Shown: positions 1 through 8,954, counted from the stretch's first letter. The stretch: 64,000 bases of DNA from Bacillota bacterium (GCA_023425025.1 JAFADG010000044.1:62001-126000), one strand, 5' to 3'. Made by a program: numbers and translations. The notes: generated by a model from the sequence alone, not told the origin.

Positions 1-561
1 CTCAAACCCCGCCGCGGTCAAAAGCTGCGCAAGCTCTTCCCCAACCCGGACCACGTTGCACTGGTTATTCTTGGTGCGCCATTTCTCTGTGGGCTCATAG
101 GTGTATTCCGGTGTCTGTGTATATGCCTCATAGGTATGGGTGTGGTAGATCAAGATACGCTTACGGCCCGCAGATCCGCTGACATTCGGCCCCCTGACCA
201 CCTCAATGCGGAATCCGCCCGGTTCCAGGGTGGGCGTGACAGCCGGTTCGGGCGTCATCGTCAGCGCCGCCGCAGGCGTAATCACCGGCAGATTTGACGG
301 GGACGAAGGCGTGGCAAACGAAAACAAATTCGTCAGCTCAGGCCCTGCCGTTTGCGCCGGAGGGCCCAAGGGCAGAGGCGTTGACTCGCCTTCCCAATCC
401 GGCGTCTGCCCCGCGGGCGCAAAGGCTTCCACCGCGCCTCCCGGCTGTCCATTGCCTTTGAACAGCATCCAGCCGGCGCCCAGGCCCAAGGCAAAAACAC
501 CCAAAAACAGGGAAAGCACCAGGCAGATTGCCTGAATGCGCGTTATGATACGTATGCGCAT
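1..561 (-). CDS. spoIIP: Stage II sporulation protein P (partial, C-terminus off the left edge)
   Basis: SpoIIP is a peptidoglycan amidase/endopeptidase of the SpoIIDMP engulfment complex in the mother cell membrane. The visible 187 codons begin with a short basic stretch and a hydrophobic anchor (about residues 10-33), followed by a Pro/Thr/Ala-rich linker (about 38-115). The enzymatic domain then starts with the family hallmark ILIYHTHTYEAY, whose His residues are zinc ligands, and NVVRVGEELAQLL. The ATG at 561 follows a GAGGTGATC ribosome site; another ATG 4 bases further upstream is out of frame. It lies directly downstream of gpr on the same strand, the usual order in spore formers. The ORF continues past base 1, so the C-terminal half is not visible. 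Confidence 0.93.
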   Translation of the reverse strand, partial: MRIRIITRIQAICLVLSLFLGVFALGLGAGWMLFKGNGQPGGAVEAFAPAGQTPDWEGESTPLPLGPPAQTAGPELTNLFSFATPSSPSNLPVITPAAALTMTPEPAVTPTLEPGGFRIEVVRGPNVSGSAGRKRILIYHTHTYEAYTQTPEYTYEPTEKWRTKNNQCNVVRVGEELAQLLTAAGFE

Positions 562-615
562 GCATGATCACCTCATCTGTTGTAGGATACTCATGCATAT
601 GCAAAGACAAGCCCC

Positions 616-1539
616 TTAATGCATCAAAATCGGAATCTCGTCCCCGGACAGTTTGGGATGCAGCGCCATGTTGATCCCCAGCGCCAGCACCTCGGCCAGG
701 TTTCCGACCAGTTCGTCCACTTCCCGGGGCGTGACCACCATCTCGCCCAGCGAATGGGCGTAAATCTTATCCGTCAGCGCGTCCACGGCATCCATATGGT
801 CCGAGGAGGGCATTTGCATATCGTGCAAAAGAATCGACAGCGCATCCTTGGCGATGGTGGCGGCGTAGACCACCATGGGCACGCCGATGGCGATCACCGG
901 CACGCCAAGGGTTTGGGCCGTCAGGCCAAGGCGGTGATTGCCCACGCCGCTGCCCGGACTGATGCCGGTATCGGTCACCTGCACGGTGGTGCAGATGCGC
1001 GTCGTCTCCATGGCCGCCAACGCGTCGATGGCGATGACCGCGGCCGGCTTTACATGCTCCACGATGCCGCGCACCATCTCCGCCGTTTCCATGCCGGTAA
1101 TGCCCAATACGCCCGGCGTAACGGCGCAAACGCTGCGCAGCCGGCCTTTTAGATCTTCCGGAAGCGTCTGGCGAAGATGCCGCGTCACCAGCGTGGATTC
1201 CACCACCCGGGCGCCCAGGGCATCGGCCGTCACCTTGCGGTTGCCAAGGCCGATGACCAGAATCTCGCCGTTTTCCGGCAGCATTTCGTTCAGCGCCTCG
1301 CTTAAAAGCTGCGCCACCCGCTTTCTTATATCCGCGCCGCATTTGGGCAACTTATCACTGCAGATTGTTACAAACATGCCCTGCTGCTTTCCCAGGCGGC
1401 AGGCAGCCTCCTCTGTTTCAATGGTAACGGTGGTGCGGGAGATGTCCCCTTCCTCCCAATTTTCCACGCGGATGCCGCTTTTGTCGCCGCAATATGTTCC
1501 GGCGCTTTCCATGGCCAAATCCGTACGAACGCCGCGCAT
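616..1539 (-). CDS. gpr: Germination protease (spore endopeptidase GPR)
   Basis: GPR degrades small acid-soluble spore proteins when spores germinate; it is made as a zymogen and self-processed near the N-terminus. The 307-residue protein has the conserved RTDLA segment near the start, IVGLGN-like VIGLGNRKVTADALG, LVTRHL, TPGVLGITGMET, VIAIDALAA and DTGISPGSGVGNHR, all diagnostic of the A25 family. Length matches the family when the start is placed at 1539, where a GGAGGG site lies 6 bases upstream; the longer ATG at 1590 has no ribosome site. It is followed by spoIIP, 54 bases away. Expression is expected to be forespore-specific (sigma-G), which is family knowledge; I did not identify the promoter. 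Confidence 0.95.
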   Translation of the reverse strand: MRGVRTDLAMESAGTYCGDKSGIRVENWEEGDISRTTVTIETEEAACRLGKQQGMFVTICSDKLPKCGADIRKRVAQLLSEALNEMLPENGEILVIGLGNRKVTADALGARVVESTLVTRHLRQTLPEDLKGRLRSVCAVTPGVLGITGMETAEMVRGIVEHVKPAAVIAIDALAAMETTRICTTVQVTDTGISPGSGVGNHRLGLTAQTLGVPVIAIGVPMVVYAATIAKDALSILLHDMQMPSSDHMDAVDALTDKIYAHSLGEMVVTPREVDELVGNLAEVLALGINMALHPKLSGDEIPILMH

Positions 1540-1611
1540 GCCGATCCCTCCGTTCCTGTCCAAATCAGCATGCGCGGCGTCATGAACCATTATTCATGGT
1601 TTGGGAAAAAC

Positions 1612-2781
1612 TCATCCCTCGTAGCGTAAAGCATCAATGGGTCTTAGCTTGGATGCCTTGTTGGCCGGGTACAGACCGAAGACCACGCCGATGAAAACGG
1701 AAAATCCGATGGCGACCGCCGAAACCATGGGCGAAATGGTCAGCGTCATGCTGAGCACGGGACCCAGAAAGTAACAGGCTGCCGTCGCGATGCCAAGACC
1801 TAAGAGGCCGCCCATCAGGCTTACGACCAGGGCTTCGATCAGGAATTGCATCAGTATGTTGCCCCTGGCCGCGCCGATGGCCTTGCGGATGCCGATCTCC
1901 CGGGTGCGCTCCGACACGGATACCAGCATGATGTTCATGATGCCGATGCCGCCGACCAAAAGCGAGATGGCCGCGATGCCGCCCAGCATCAGGGTTAGCG
2001 TCGCCGTGGTTTCACTCAGGGTGGAAAGCATTTCCGTCTGGTTGTAGACGCTGTACTGGGAGCTTGTGCTGAATACCGTTTTTAAGTAGGCCGTCACCGC
2101 TTCCTGGGCGGAGGTGACCTCCTGGGCGGACGCGGCGGATACATAGAAGCTGGAAATGCCCCGCTGGGAGAACAGCCTTTCCGCCAGCGTGAAGGGGATC
2201 AGGATCAGGTTGTCGCCCGATCCTGCAATGGTGGAACCCATTTCGCCCAGCACGCCGACGACGGTAAAGGTATAGCCGTTGAGGGTAAAGGTTTCGCCCA
2301 CCACACGCACCGTGCCGAACATTTCCGTGGCCGCTTCTGTGCCGATGACCGCCACAAAGCTGCGGTTGTCGATATCCGGGTCCTTTAAAAAACGGCCCAG
2401 CTGCACGGTATAGTTGCGAATTTGGTCATAGCCTGGCGTTGTGCCCAGTATGCTGCCGTCGTCATAGGTGGTGACGCCGGCCTTCACCGTGCCGGATACG
2501 TTGACGATGGGCGCGACATTTTCAATGCCTTGCGTGCCGGACAGGTTTTTGAGTTCCGCCAGGGTAATGGGGTTTTGCCAGCGGGCCCTAATGTTGACGC
2601 TGATCAGATTGGTGCCCATGCTCTCGATTCGGCTGACCACGGAGGCGTTTGTCCCCTGAGCGATAGAGACCAGCACCACGATGGCAACCACGCCGATGAC
2701 AACGCCAAGAATCGTCAGGAAGGAGCGCATCTTGTTGCCGCCAATGGACTTCAACGCCATTTTAAGCGACTGGTAAATCAT
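1612..2781 (-). CDS. MacB/FtsX-family ABC transporter permease
   Basis: Membrane subunit of a type VII (MacB-like) ABC exporter. The 389-residue protein shows the MacB_PCD/FtsX layout: a first transmembrane helix at about residues 20-42 (FLTILGVVIGVVAIVVLVSI), a large extracytoplasmic domain, and three helices in the C-terminal third (around LMLGGIAAISLLVGGIGIMNIM and the last 100 residues). The motif SERTREIGIRKAIGA is the classic cytoplasmic loop of this family. The start at 2781 follows GGAGGAGGGAACGGCC and overlaps the end of the ATPase gene by 20 bases, implying translational coupling. Third gene of the operon with the adaptor protein and ATPase; substrate (drug, peptide or lipid) cannot be told from sequence. 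Confidence 0.92.
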   Translation of the reverse strand: MIYQSLKMALKSIGGNKMRSFLTILGVVIGVVAIVVLVSIAQGTNASVVSRIESMGTNLISVNIRARWQNPITLAELKNLSGTQGIENVAPIVNVSGTVKAGVTTYDDGSILGTTPGYDQIRNYTVQLGRFLKDPDIDNRSFVAVIGTEAATEMFGTVRVVGETFTLNGYTFTVVGVLGEMGSTIAGSGDNLILIPFTLAERLFSQRGISSFYVSAASAQEVTSAQEAVTAYLKTVFSTSSQYSVYNQTEMLSTLSETTATLTLMLGGIAAISLLVGGIGIMNIMLVSVSERTREIGIRKAIGAARGNILMQFLIEALVVSLMGGLLGLGIATAACYFLGPVLSMTLTISPMVSAVAIGFSVFIGVVFGLYPANKASKLRPIDALRYEG

Positions 2782-3454
2782 TGGCCGTTCCCTCCTCCCA
2801 TATGCGCCCATCCTCAATATGGATCACGCGCTGTGCCTGGGCCGCAACATTTGGATCATGGGTGATCACCACGATGGTGTTCCCCTCTGCGTTCAGATGG
2901 CGAAAAAGCTCCAGTATTTCAAGACCTGTTTTTTTATCCAGGTTGCCTGTGGGTTCGTCCGCCAGGATCAGGGCAGGATTCGCCGCCAGGGCCCTGGCAA
3001 TGGCGGCCCGCTGCTGCTGTCCGCCGGACAACTGGCTGGGCCTGTGCTTCATTCTTTCCTTCAGGCCGACCTGTTCCAGCGCCATGACCGCTCTTTCCTT
3101 CCGTTCCGAGGCGCGCAGGTTTTGGTAGACCAGGGGCAGCTCCACATTTTCCAGCGCCGTGAGGCGGTTCAACAGATTGAAGCCCTGGAAAATAAAGCCG
3201 ATATGCGTGTTGCGCAGCCTGGCCAGCTGGCGCTGGTTGTACTTTTCTATGGGCTTGCCGTTGAGCGAATAGGAGCCGGAGTCCGCAGCGTCCAGGCAGC
3301 CGATGATGTTCATCAGCGTGGATTTCCCGCTGCCGGAGGGGCCGATGATCGCCACATACTCGCCTTTTTCAATCGTCAGCGATACGTCCGCCAGCGCATA
3401 GATCTCTTCGCCGCCCATTTGATATTTTTTTACGATGTGCTCCATCTGGATCAT
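2762..3454 (-). CDS. MacB-type ABC transporter ATP-binding protein (LolD/SalX class)
   Basis: ATPase of the exporter encoded with its neighbours. The 230 residues hold intact motifs in order: Walker A GPSGSGKST (about 38-46), Q-loop IFQGFNLL, signature LSGGQQQR, Walker B LILADEPTGNLD and H-loop ITHD. The GNLD ending of Walker B and the short length are typical of MacB/LolD-class ATPases. The ATG at 3454 is preceded by a GGGGGG-rich ribosome site. It lies 18 bases after the adaptor gene and overlaps the permease gene, so all three should be made together. Confidence 0.94.
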   Translation of the reverse strand: MIQMEHIVKKYQMGGEEIYALADVSLTIEKGEYVAIIGPSGSGKSTLMNIIGCLDAADSGSYSLNGKPIEKYNQRQLARLRNTHIGFIFQGFNLLNRLTALENVELPLVYQNLRASERKERAVMALEQVGLKERMKHRPSQLSGGQQQRAAIARALAANPALILADEPTGNLDKKTGLEILELFRHLNAEGNTIVVITHDPNVAAQAQRVIHIEDGRIWEEGTANDLPVA

Positions 3455-3472
3455 GGATATTCCCCCCTTTGG

Positions 3473-5137
3473 TTAATTGCCGCCCTGTCCGCCGCCGCTC
3501 GGGAAGCTGCGGTTTCCGTTATTCTGGCTGCCGCCGCCGGGGAAAGTGCGGGTGCCGCCCCCCTCACCGCCGCCGCTGGGAGGCGTAAAGCCTTCGCTGC
3601 CGCCGGGAATCTGCATCATTTCCATGCCGCCAAACCCTTGAAAGCCGTTTTGGCTGGAATCGGCGGATCGCGTGACCATGACATAATCCCCCGCACTCAG
3701 GCCGGACTTCACTTCCGCGTACGTATCGTTGGAAAGGCCTGTGGTAACATATGTTCTGACGCCCGGCTCCTGGGCATCGGCGCCAATGGATTCATCGTAC
3801 AGCCACACGTATTGCCCATTCTTGGAGGTGTTCAGGGCAGCGATCGGTACCAGCACCACGCCCTCGGCGTCGCCGACGTGGATGGTGGCCGTGCCGTTCA
3901 TGCCGATTTTCAACTGCTCATCGCCTTGCACATTCAGCGTCACGCTGTAGGTGGTAACGCCGCTGGAGCTACTGCCGATTTGGGATATGTAGGCGACGGC
4001 GGCGGTGTAGGTCTTGTCGGTGATGGCATCCATCTCGATGGTGACTTCCTGGCCGACCCGAACGTTGATGATGTCCAGTTCATCCACGCTGACGATCATC
4101 TGCTTGGCGTCGCCCGCGTACAGCGTGGCCAGCGCCGTTCCCGCCGCCGCTTCCACATCGGAGGCGGATACGGCCGCAGATACAATGCCGTCAATGGGCG
4201 AGGTGACGCTGCCGGAGGCCAGGATGGCCTTGGCTTCCTTCAGCTTCGCCAGTATTTCGTCTTGCTGCTTTTGCAGTGTGTCATACTCCTTGGAAACAGG
4301 AACATAGGAAAGGGAGAACAGGGCGCTGCCCCGGGCGGTTTTGGCGTTGATTTTCTGATAGACATCCGTGATCAAACCTTTTGAAGAAGAAGTGTACCTG
4401 TAAGGCAGGTTGATCTGCGCCGTACCGCTGCCGATGATGACGCTGTTGCTTACGACCTGGATGCTGGCGCCATCCAGCGTTTTTGCATCGCTGAAGGTAA
4501 TGGTGGCTGTGCCGCTATCCAGACCTTCGACGACCCCGGCGTATTTGGTGACGCCGTCATATACGTCTACTTCCTGCCCAAGGGCAAGCTCACCGGCCGG
4601 AATGGAAACCTTCATTTTTCCATCCATGGACAAAAGCATAAGCGCGCCGTATTCATCCATGACATCCTGGGCCAGGTCCCCTTTCGCGCCATAGATGGCC
4701 TTTACGCGGCCGGCAACGGAAATGGTCAATTTCGTTTCATCTTTGTGCGAACGCGCCAGCTGCACCAGGGAATCGCTGTTGGTGGAAAGCTCCGTTTCCA
4801 AATTGGTGATGGCGGTCTTCAACGCATCCGTATCCACGTCCGCCAATACATCGCCTGCCGCTACCTGTGAGCCGGCCAAAACGCGCACATTGGTAACAAC
4901 CACGGGGTAATCCAATTTCACATCCTGGGTTTTGGAAATGCTCAGCGTGCCGGTGCCCGTGACCGATTTTTCCAGATTGCCGGTACCGATCTGCACCTTG
5001 ACATACGAAACATCGCCGGTGGCCGACGCTGTGGCTGCCTGCCTGCTTTGGTAAATGCGGTAGCCGCCATAACCAAGCCCGCCGATAAGGACGCATGGGA
5101 TGAGTATTTTCGCAATGGTCTTCAAGGCTTTCTTCAT
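3473..5137 (-). CDS. Efflux adaptor (membrane fusion) protein, HlyD/MacA type
   Basis: Periplasmic-adaptor-like partner of the MacB-type transporter. The 554 residues begin with a single membrane anchor (about 8-26, ILIPCVLIGGLGYGGY). A biotinyl-lipoyl-like half follows (VRVLAGSQVAAGDVLADVDT), then an alpha-hairpin (LQKQQDEILAKLKEAKAIL), the second lipoyl half (ILASGSVTSPIDGIVSA) and beta-barrel domains (VGQEVTIEMDAI, LKIGMNGTATI). The C-terminal 55 residues are an unusual Gly/Ser/Pro/Asn-rich tail with three GGG runs and repeated FPxGGG units. No outer membrane partner is nearby; in single-membrane bacteria such adaptors work with MacB alone. The start has a perfect AAGGAGG site. First gene of the operon. 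Confidence 0.9.
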   Translation of the reverse strand: MKKALKTIAKILIPCVLIGGLGYGGYRIYQSRQAATASATGDVSYVKVQIGTGNLEKSVTGTGTLSISKTQDVKLDYPVVVTNVRVLAGSQVAAGDVLADVDTDALKTAITNLETELSTNSDSLVQLARSHKDETKLTISVAGRVKAIYGAKGDLAQDVMDEYGALMLLSMDGKMKVSIPAGELALGQEVDVYDGVTKYAGVVEGLDSGTATITFSDAKTLDGASIQVVSNSVIIGSGTAQINLPYRYTSSSKGLITDVYQKINAKTARGSALFSLSYVPVSKEYDTLQKQQDEILAKLKEAKAILASGSVTSPIDGIVSAAVSASDVEAAAGTALATLYAGDAKQMIVSVDELDIINVRVGQEVTIEMDAITDKTYTAAVAYISQIGSSSSGVTTYSVTLNVQGDEQLKIGMNGTATIHVGDAEGVVLVPIAALNTSKNGQYVWLYDESIGADAQEPGVRTYVTTGLSNDTYAEVKSGLSAGDYVMVTRSADSSQNGFQGFGGMEMMQIPGGSEGFTPPSGGGEGGGTRTFPGGGSQNNGNRSFPSGGGQGGN

Positions 5138-5176
5138 GGGAACCTCCTTGCAAGCGGAAGATTTATCATCGTTTGC

Positions 5177-5228
5177 AGTATAGGGGCCGGATGTTGTGGG
5201 AAAATGAAGGTAATGTGAATGTTATGTG
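5177..5228 (-). promoter_or_regulatory. Likely promoter and response-regulator operator of the MacA/MacB-like operon
   Basis: On the minus strand two tandem 11-base direct repeats (5218-5228 and 5207-5217, 9 of 11 bases identical, CACATAACATT then CACATTACCTT) lie upstream of a TATACT -10 hexamer at 5177-5182; no good -35 is present. Direct repeats with an 11-base period over the -35 region are typical of OmpR/PhoB-family activators. Confidence 0.4.
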
Positions 5229-5258
5229 TATTTATCCTTGCATACCTATTCCCCTTGC

Positions 5259-5287
5259 TTGACAATTCCAAATAAATGGCCGATAAT
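5259..5287 (+). promoter_or_regulatory. Sigma-A-type promoter for the DUF512-der-plsY operon
   Basis: A perfect TTGACA (5259-5264) is followed after 17 bases by GATAAT (5282-5287), 47 bases before the TTG start of the DUF512 gene. Confidence 0.6.
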
Positions 5288-5334
5288 GTAACCTGCATTT
5301 ATATGCCTTAAGCCGGACAAAGGAGGATTGGGGC

Positions 5335-6660
5335 TTGCCGCATACCATCACAGCCGTCAAAAGCGGCAGCGCCGCCTGCCGAAGCGGCATCCATGAAGGA
5401 GATAAACTGAGGCGGATCAACGGCGAAGAAGTCATCGATCAGATCGATTACCAGGCGCTTTCCACCAACAGTCTTGTGATACTCGATATTGAAAGACAAA
5501 ACGGCGAAGAAGCCATAATCACCATCCGCAAGGATGAATATGAACCGCTGGGCATTCAATTGGAAGAAACGCTGATCAGCCGCCCCCGCAGCTGCCGCAA
5601 CCATTGCGTATTCTGCTTTATCGACCAAATGCCTCCAAGCCTTCGCAAGACCCTGTATGTCAAGGATGACGACTGGCGCCTGTCCCTGATGATGGGCAAC
5701 TATATCACGCTCACCAATCTTTCCGAAAGTGAAATCGACAGGATCATCCGCCGGCACGCCAGCCCGCTGTTCATTTCCGTGCACGCCACCGATGGTTTGG
5801 TTCGACGGCAGATGATGAAAAATCCCGGCGCCGACAGGATCATGGAACACCTGGACCGCTTTTCTAAAGCCGGCATCCAGTTCCATTGCCAGATCGTTTT
5901 GTGCCCCGGCATCAACGACGGCCCGGTGCTGGAAAAGACACTCTGCGACCTTCTTTCCTTTTATCCCGCCGCCCGCTCCGCGGCGCTGGTGCCGGTCGGG
6001 CTTACGGCCCACCGGGATGGCCTGGAGAAGCTGATGCCCTTTGACCGCGAAACCGCCGCCGCGCTGATACAAAGCATACTGCCGCTGCAGCAAAAAAACC
6101 TTGAAAAGTACGGCACCCGGTTTGTTTTCCCGGCGGACGAGCTGTATTGCCTGAGCGGTCTTCCCCTGCCGGAGGAACCGTATTACGAAGACTTTCCGCA
6201 GATCGAAAACGGCGTCGGGCTGTTGCGGCTGTTTATCAGCGATGTGGAACAATCCGTGGAAGACGGGATCAAACCTCTTGACGGCATCCGCCGCATTATC
6301 ATCGCCTGCGGCGTATCCGTTGCGCCATTTCTAACGGAATTGGCCACAAGGTTTGCCCCGCCGGAAATCAAGGTGGAGATTCGCCCGATTATCAACGATT
6401 TCTTTGGCCACACCATTACCGTTACCGGCCTGATCACGGGCCAGGACCTGGTCAGGCAGCTGCAGGGCACAAGAACAGACCACATTCTGATTTGCGCCAA
6501 CATGCTTCGTGCCGAGGGCGATCTTTTCCTGGACAACATGTCCCTTTCGGAAGCGGCGCAAGCCTTGCCGGCCCCCTTGCATGTGATTCCAAACAGCGGG
6601 AGAGCCTTTTACCGTGCCTTATACGGCATATTCGATTCGGAGGATCAAGACGATGCCTAA
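5335..6660 (+). CDS. DUF512-family protein with N-terminal PDZ domain and radical-SAM-like cysteines
   Basis: Conserved but poorly understood protein found next to der in many Clostridia. The 441 residues start with a small PDZ-like domain (SGSAACRSGIHEGDKLRRIN, about 8-70), then a cysteine cluster CRNHCVFCF (C-x3-C-x2-C, about residues 86-94) as in radical SAM enzymes, then the DUF512 C-terminal part. The start is a TTG at 5335 with AGGAGG 8 bases upstream; no ATG fits better. It overlaps the der start by 8 bases, so it is translated together with der. The chemical reaction is unknown; the link with der suggests a ribosome or RNA-related role, which is inference. Confidence 0.87.
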   Translation: MPHTITAVKSGSAACRSGIHEGDKLRRINGEEVIDQIDYQALSTNSLVILDIERQNGEEAIITIRKDEYEPLGIQLEETLISRPRSCRNHCVFCFIDQMPPSLRKTLYVKDDDWRLSLMMGNYITLTNLSESEIDRIIRRHASPLFISVHATDGLVRRQMMKNPGADRIMEHLDRFSKAGIQFHCQIVLCPGINDGPVLEKTLCDLLSFYPAARSAALVPVGLTAHRDGLEKLMPFDRETAAALIQSILPLQQKNLEKYGTRFVFPADELYCLSGLPLPEEPYYEDFPQIENGVGLLRLFISDVEQSVEDGIKPLDGIRRIIIACGVSVAPFLTELATRFAPPEIKVEIRPIINDFFGHTITVTGLITGQDLVRQLQGTRTDHILICANMLRAEGDLFLDNMSLSEAAQALPAPLHVIPNSGRAFYRALYGIFDSEDQDDA

Positions 6661-7987
6661 ACCCCTGGTAGCCATCGTGGGCCGGCCCAATGTAGGCAAG
6701 TCCACCTTTTTCAACAAAATCTCCGGCAAGCGCATCTCCATCGTGGAGGATATGCCCGGCGTCACAAGGGACCGCATCTATGCCGACGTGGAGTGGATGG
6801 GCCGGAAGTTCACCATGATCGATACCGGCGGCATTGATCCTTACAGCGAGGATGTGCTGCTTTCCCAAATGCGGCATCAGGCACAAATTGCCATGGATAT
6901 GGCGGATGTGATCTGCTTTTTCGTGGACGCCCGGGTAGGCCTTACCCCGGACGACGAGGAAGTGGCCAAACTGCTGCGCAAAACCAGAAAGCCGCTGCTG
7001 CTGGTGGTGAACAAGCTGGACTTTGCCGGCATGAACGATGTTTTGTATGAGTACTATAACCTGGGCCTGGGCGACCCCATCGGCATATCCAGCGTCAACA
7101 TGCTTGGCCTTGGCGACTTGCTGGAGCAGGTCGTAAAGCAGCTGCCGCCGCCGGATGATGACGAGCTGGAGGAAGGCAGCCATGTGCTGCAGCTGGCCGT
7201 GGTCGGCCGGCCCAACGTGGGCAAAAGCTCGCTGGTGAACAAGCTCCTCAACCAAGAGCGTACCATGGTATCTAACATCCCCGGCACGACGCGGGATGCC
7301 ATCGATACCCGCTTTACCGGCAAGGACGGCACGGAATACAACATCATCGACACCGCGGGCATGCGCCGCAAGCGGGCCATCGAGGATGACACGCTGGAAC
7401 GCTACAGCGTTTTGCGCAGCATTGCAGCCATCCGCCGCTGCGATGTAGCCCTGATCGTGATCGATGCCCAGGATGGCGTGACGGAGCAGGATACCAAGAT
7501 CGCCGGCATGGTTCACGAAGAAGGCAAGGGTGCCGTCATCGTCGTCAACAAGTGGGACGCCGTGGAAAAGGATACGGGAACGCTGGAGGCCTACCGCAAG
7601 GAAGTGCTGGAAGCGCTGAAGTTCATGGACTATGCGCCTGTCCTGTTCCTGTCCGCCATGACCGGCCAGCGGGTGCACACGGTGCTGGAATGGGTGGATA
7701 AAGTGTGGGCACAATGTTCCAAGCGAGTACCCACCGGACTTCTGAACGATGTGCTGGCGGACGCCCAGGGCTCTTTGCAGCCGCCTGCCACCGGCGGCCG
7801 GCGCTTGAAGATTTACTATGCCACCCAGCAGTCTGTCTGCCCGCCTACCTTCGTGCTGTTTGTCAATGATGAAAAGCTGATGCATTTTGCCTATGAACGC
7901 TATCTCGAGAACCATTTCCGCAAATCCTTTGGGTTTGAAGGCACGCCCCTGCGCTTCATACTGCGCGAAAAGCAAAAGGAGAATTAA
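6653..7987 (+). CDS. der: Ribosome biogenesis GTPase Der (EngA)
   Basis: Double GTPase needed for maturation of the 50S ribosomal subunit. Two complete G domains are visible: GRPNVGKST near residue 9, DTGG and NKLD for the first, and GRPNVGKSS near residue 183, DTAGMRRK and NKWD for the second. A KH-like C-terminal domain follows (PPTFVLFVNDEKLMHFAYERY). The 444-residue length matches the family. The start at 6653 has a GGAGGATC site and lies inside the last codons of the DUF512 gene; the longer ORF start at 6614 would add 13 residues before the first strand of the G domain. Confidence 0.97.
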   Translation: MPKPLVAIVGRPNVGKSTFFNKISGKRISIVEDMPGVTRDRIYADVEWMGRKFTMIDTGGIDPYSEDVLLSQMRHQAQIAMDMADVICFFVDARVGLTPDDEEVAKLLRKTRKPLLLVVNKLDFAGMNDVLYEYYNLGLGDPIGISSVNMLGLGDLLEQVVKQLPPPDDDELEEGSHVLQLAVVGRPNVGKSSLVNKLLNQERTMVSNIPGTTRDAIDTRFTGKDGTEYNIIDTAGMRRKRAIEDDTLERYSVLRSIAAIRRCDVALIVIDAQDGVTEQDTKIAGMVHEEGKGAVIVVNKWDAVEKDTGTLEAYRKEVLEALKFMDYAPVLFLSAMTGQRVHTVLEWVDKVWAQCSKRVPTGLLNDVLADAQGSLQPPATGGRRLKIYYATQQSVCPPTFVLFVNDEKLMHFAYERYLENHFRKSFGFEGTPLRFILREKQKEN

Positions 7988-7989
7988 TC

Positions 7990-8598
7990 ATGAATCAGGT
8001 ACTGACTTTTGCGGTATCCGCCATAGCCGGCTATCTGTTGGGCTCCATCTCCACCGGTTTGATTGTAGCCGGTACAAGCAGCGATGTGGACCTGCGCAAG
8101 GAAGGCAGCAAAAGCACCGGGGCTACCAACGTGCTCCGGGTGCTGGGCAAAAAGCCCGCCGCCATTACGTTTGTCGGCGACTTTTTGAAGGGCTTTTTGG
8201 CTTGCGCCATCGGCAGCCTAATTGCCGGACATGAAGGCGCGATGGTGGCCGGCCTGGCCGGCATCATCGGTCATAACTGGCCTGTATACTATCAATTCAA
8301 AGGCGGAAAAGGCGTCGCCAGCTCTGTGGCGGTCATGTTGTATCTGTTCCCCATCCCCGGCCTGATCGCAATCGCGTCCTTTTTTCTGATTCTGGCGCTT
8401 ACAAAGTATGTATCCCTGGGCAGCATGGTCATGGTGACACTGTTTGCGGCCATTGTGATCTTTACCAACCTGAGCAGCTTGTTTGTCTGCCTATGGGCGG
8501 TCATCGTGGCAGGCCTTTGCATCTACCGGCACCGTGCCAATATTGGGCGGCTTTTGAAGGGTACGGAGAACAGGATTTCCTCGAAAAGCAAAAAGTGA
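7990..8598 (+). CDS. plsY: Acyl-phosphate:glycerol-3-phosphate acyltransferase PlsY
   Basis: Membrane enzyme that puts the first acyl chain on glycerol-3-phosphate using acyl-phosphate. The 202 residues show five hydrophobic segments and the three PlsY motifs: GSISTGLIV, the glycine-rich KEGSKSTGATNVLRVLG, and GHNWPVYYQFKGGKGVAS. It begins 2 bases after der with a GGAG site inside the end of der, so DUF512, der and plsY form one operon. The gpsA gene that often follows plsY in Firmicutes is not here. Confidence 0.95.
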   Translation: MNQVLTFAVSAIAGYLLGSISTGLIVAGTSSDVDLRKEGSKSTGATNVLRVLGKKPAAITFVGDFLKGFLACAIGSLIAGHEGAMVAGLAGIIGHNWPVYYQFKGGKGVASSVAVMLYLFPIPGLIAIASFFLILALTKYVSLGSMVMVTLFAAIVIFTNLSSLFVCLWAVIVAGLCIYRHRANIGRLLKGTENRISSKSKK

Positions 8599-8640
8599 TT
8601 ACCTCTGAAAAAGGGGTATAGTGCCGGCTATAAAGCATGG

Positions 8641-8668
8641 AACCTGGGCAATTGCGCAGGTTCTTTTT
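8641..8668 (+). terminator. Terminator after plsY
   Basis: Inverted repeat AACCTG / CAGGTT (8641-8662) is followed at once by CTTTTTAT. The stem is 6 pairs with an interior mismatch, moderate but well placed 40 bases after the plsY stop. Confidence 0.6.
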
Positions 8669-8903
8669 ATATGGTGCGGCTGAATGACAATTGTACAGAA
8701 TATGCCATTCAGGTGTGTTTACAAGGTAAGGCGGGCGATTGAATCAGTGGCTCCATCGTCGCGCTGATTCATTAATCCATTCATCCTCCATCGGTCATGC
8801 TTGACTCCTCCCCTTCACCAATCCTCCGCCGCCTGTGGGCGGCACCTCCTTTCCAAAGGAGGCTAAAAGGAAGCTTTGCTTTAAGCCCATTTTCCAGTAC
8901 AAC
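8669..8903. repeat. Gene-free stretch with hairpin-rich repeat-like segment
   Basis: No ORF here has a ribosome site or a recognisable product. Bases 8827-8862 hold two short hairpins, CCGCC/GGCGG and a perfect CCTCCTTT / AAAGGAGG (8845-8862), in a layout that resembles interspersed intergenic elements common in gut Clostridia. An imperfect TGAATG/CATTCA pair lies at about 8682-8712. Being a dispersed repeat is inference, since only one copy is visible. Confidence 0.4.
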
Positions 8904-8931
8904 AAAAGAGGATGGTTTCCCATCCCCTTTT
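8904..8931 (-). terminator. Terminator of the pstS-type gene
   Basis: On the minus strand AAAAGGGGATGG, a short loop, then CCATCCTCTTTT and a T-rich tail. It starts about 24 bases after the stop codon at 8955. Confidence 0.75.
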
Positions 8932-8954
8932 AGCTATAAGGTGTTATATGCTTC

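Noticed and set aside
206..535. 109-residue plus-strand ORF at the left edge
   Set aside because: Opposite to spoIIP, which has clear SpoIIP motifs; the ORF is low complexity and has no ribosome site.
1540..1590. Longer gpr start at 1590
   Set aside because: No ribosome site there, whereas GGAGGG lies 6 bases before the ATG at 1539 that fits the family length.
2819..4384. 521-residue plus-strand ORF opposite the MacA-type gene
   Set aside because: Shadow of a high-G+C gene in the opposite frame; His/Gly/Ala-rich composition, no ribosome site, no known motif, while the minus strand encodes a clear adaptor protein.
6452..7975. 507-residue minus-strand ORF opposite der
   Set aside because: Der is unmistakable on the plus strand; the antisense product is His/Gln-rich nonsense with no domain.
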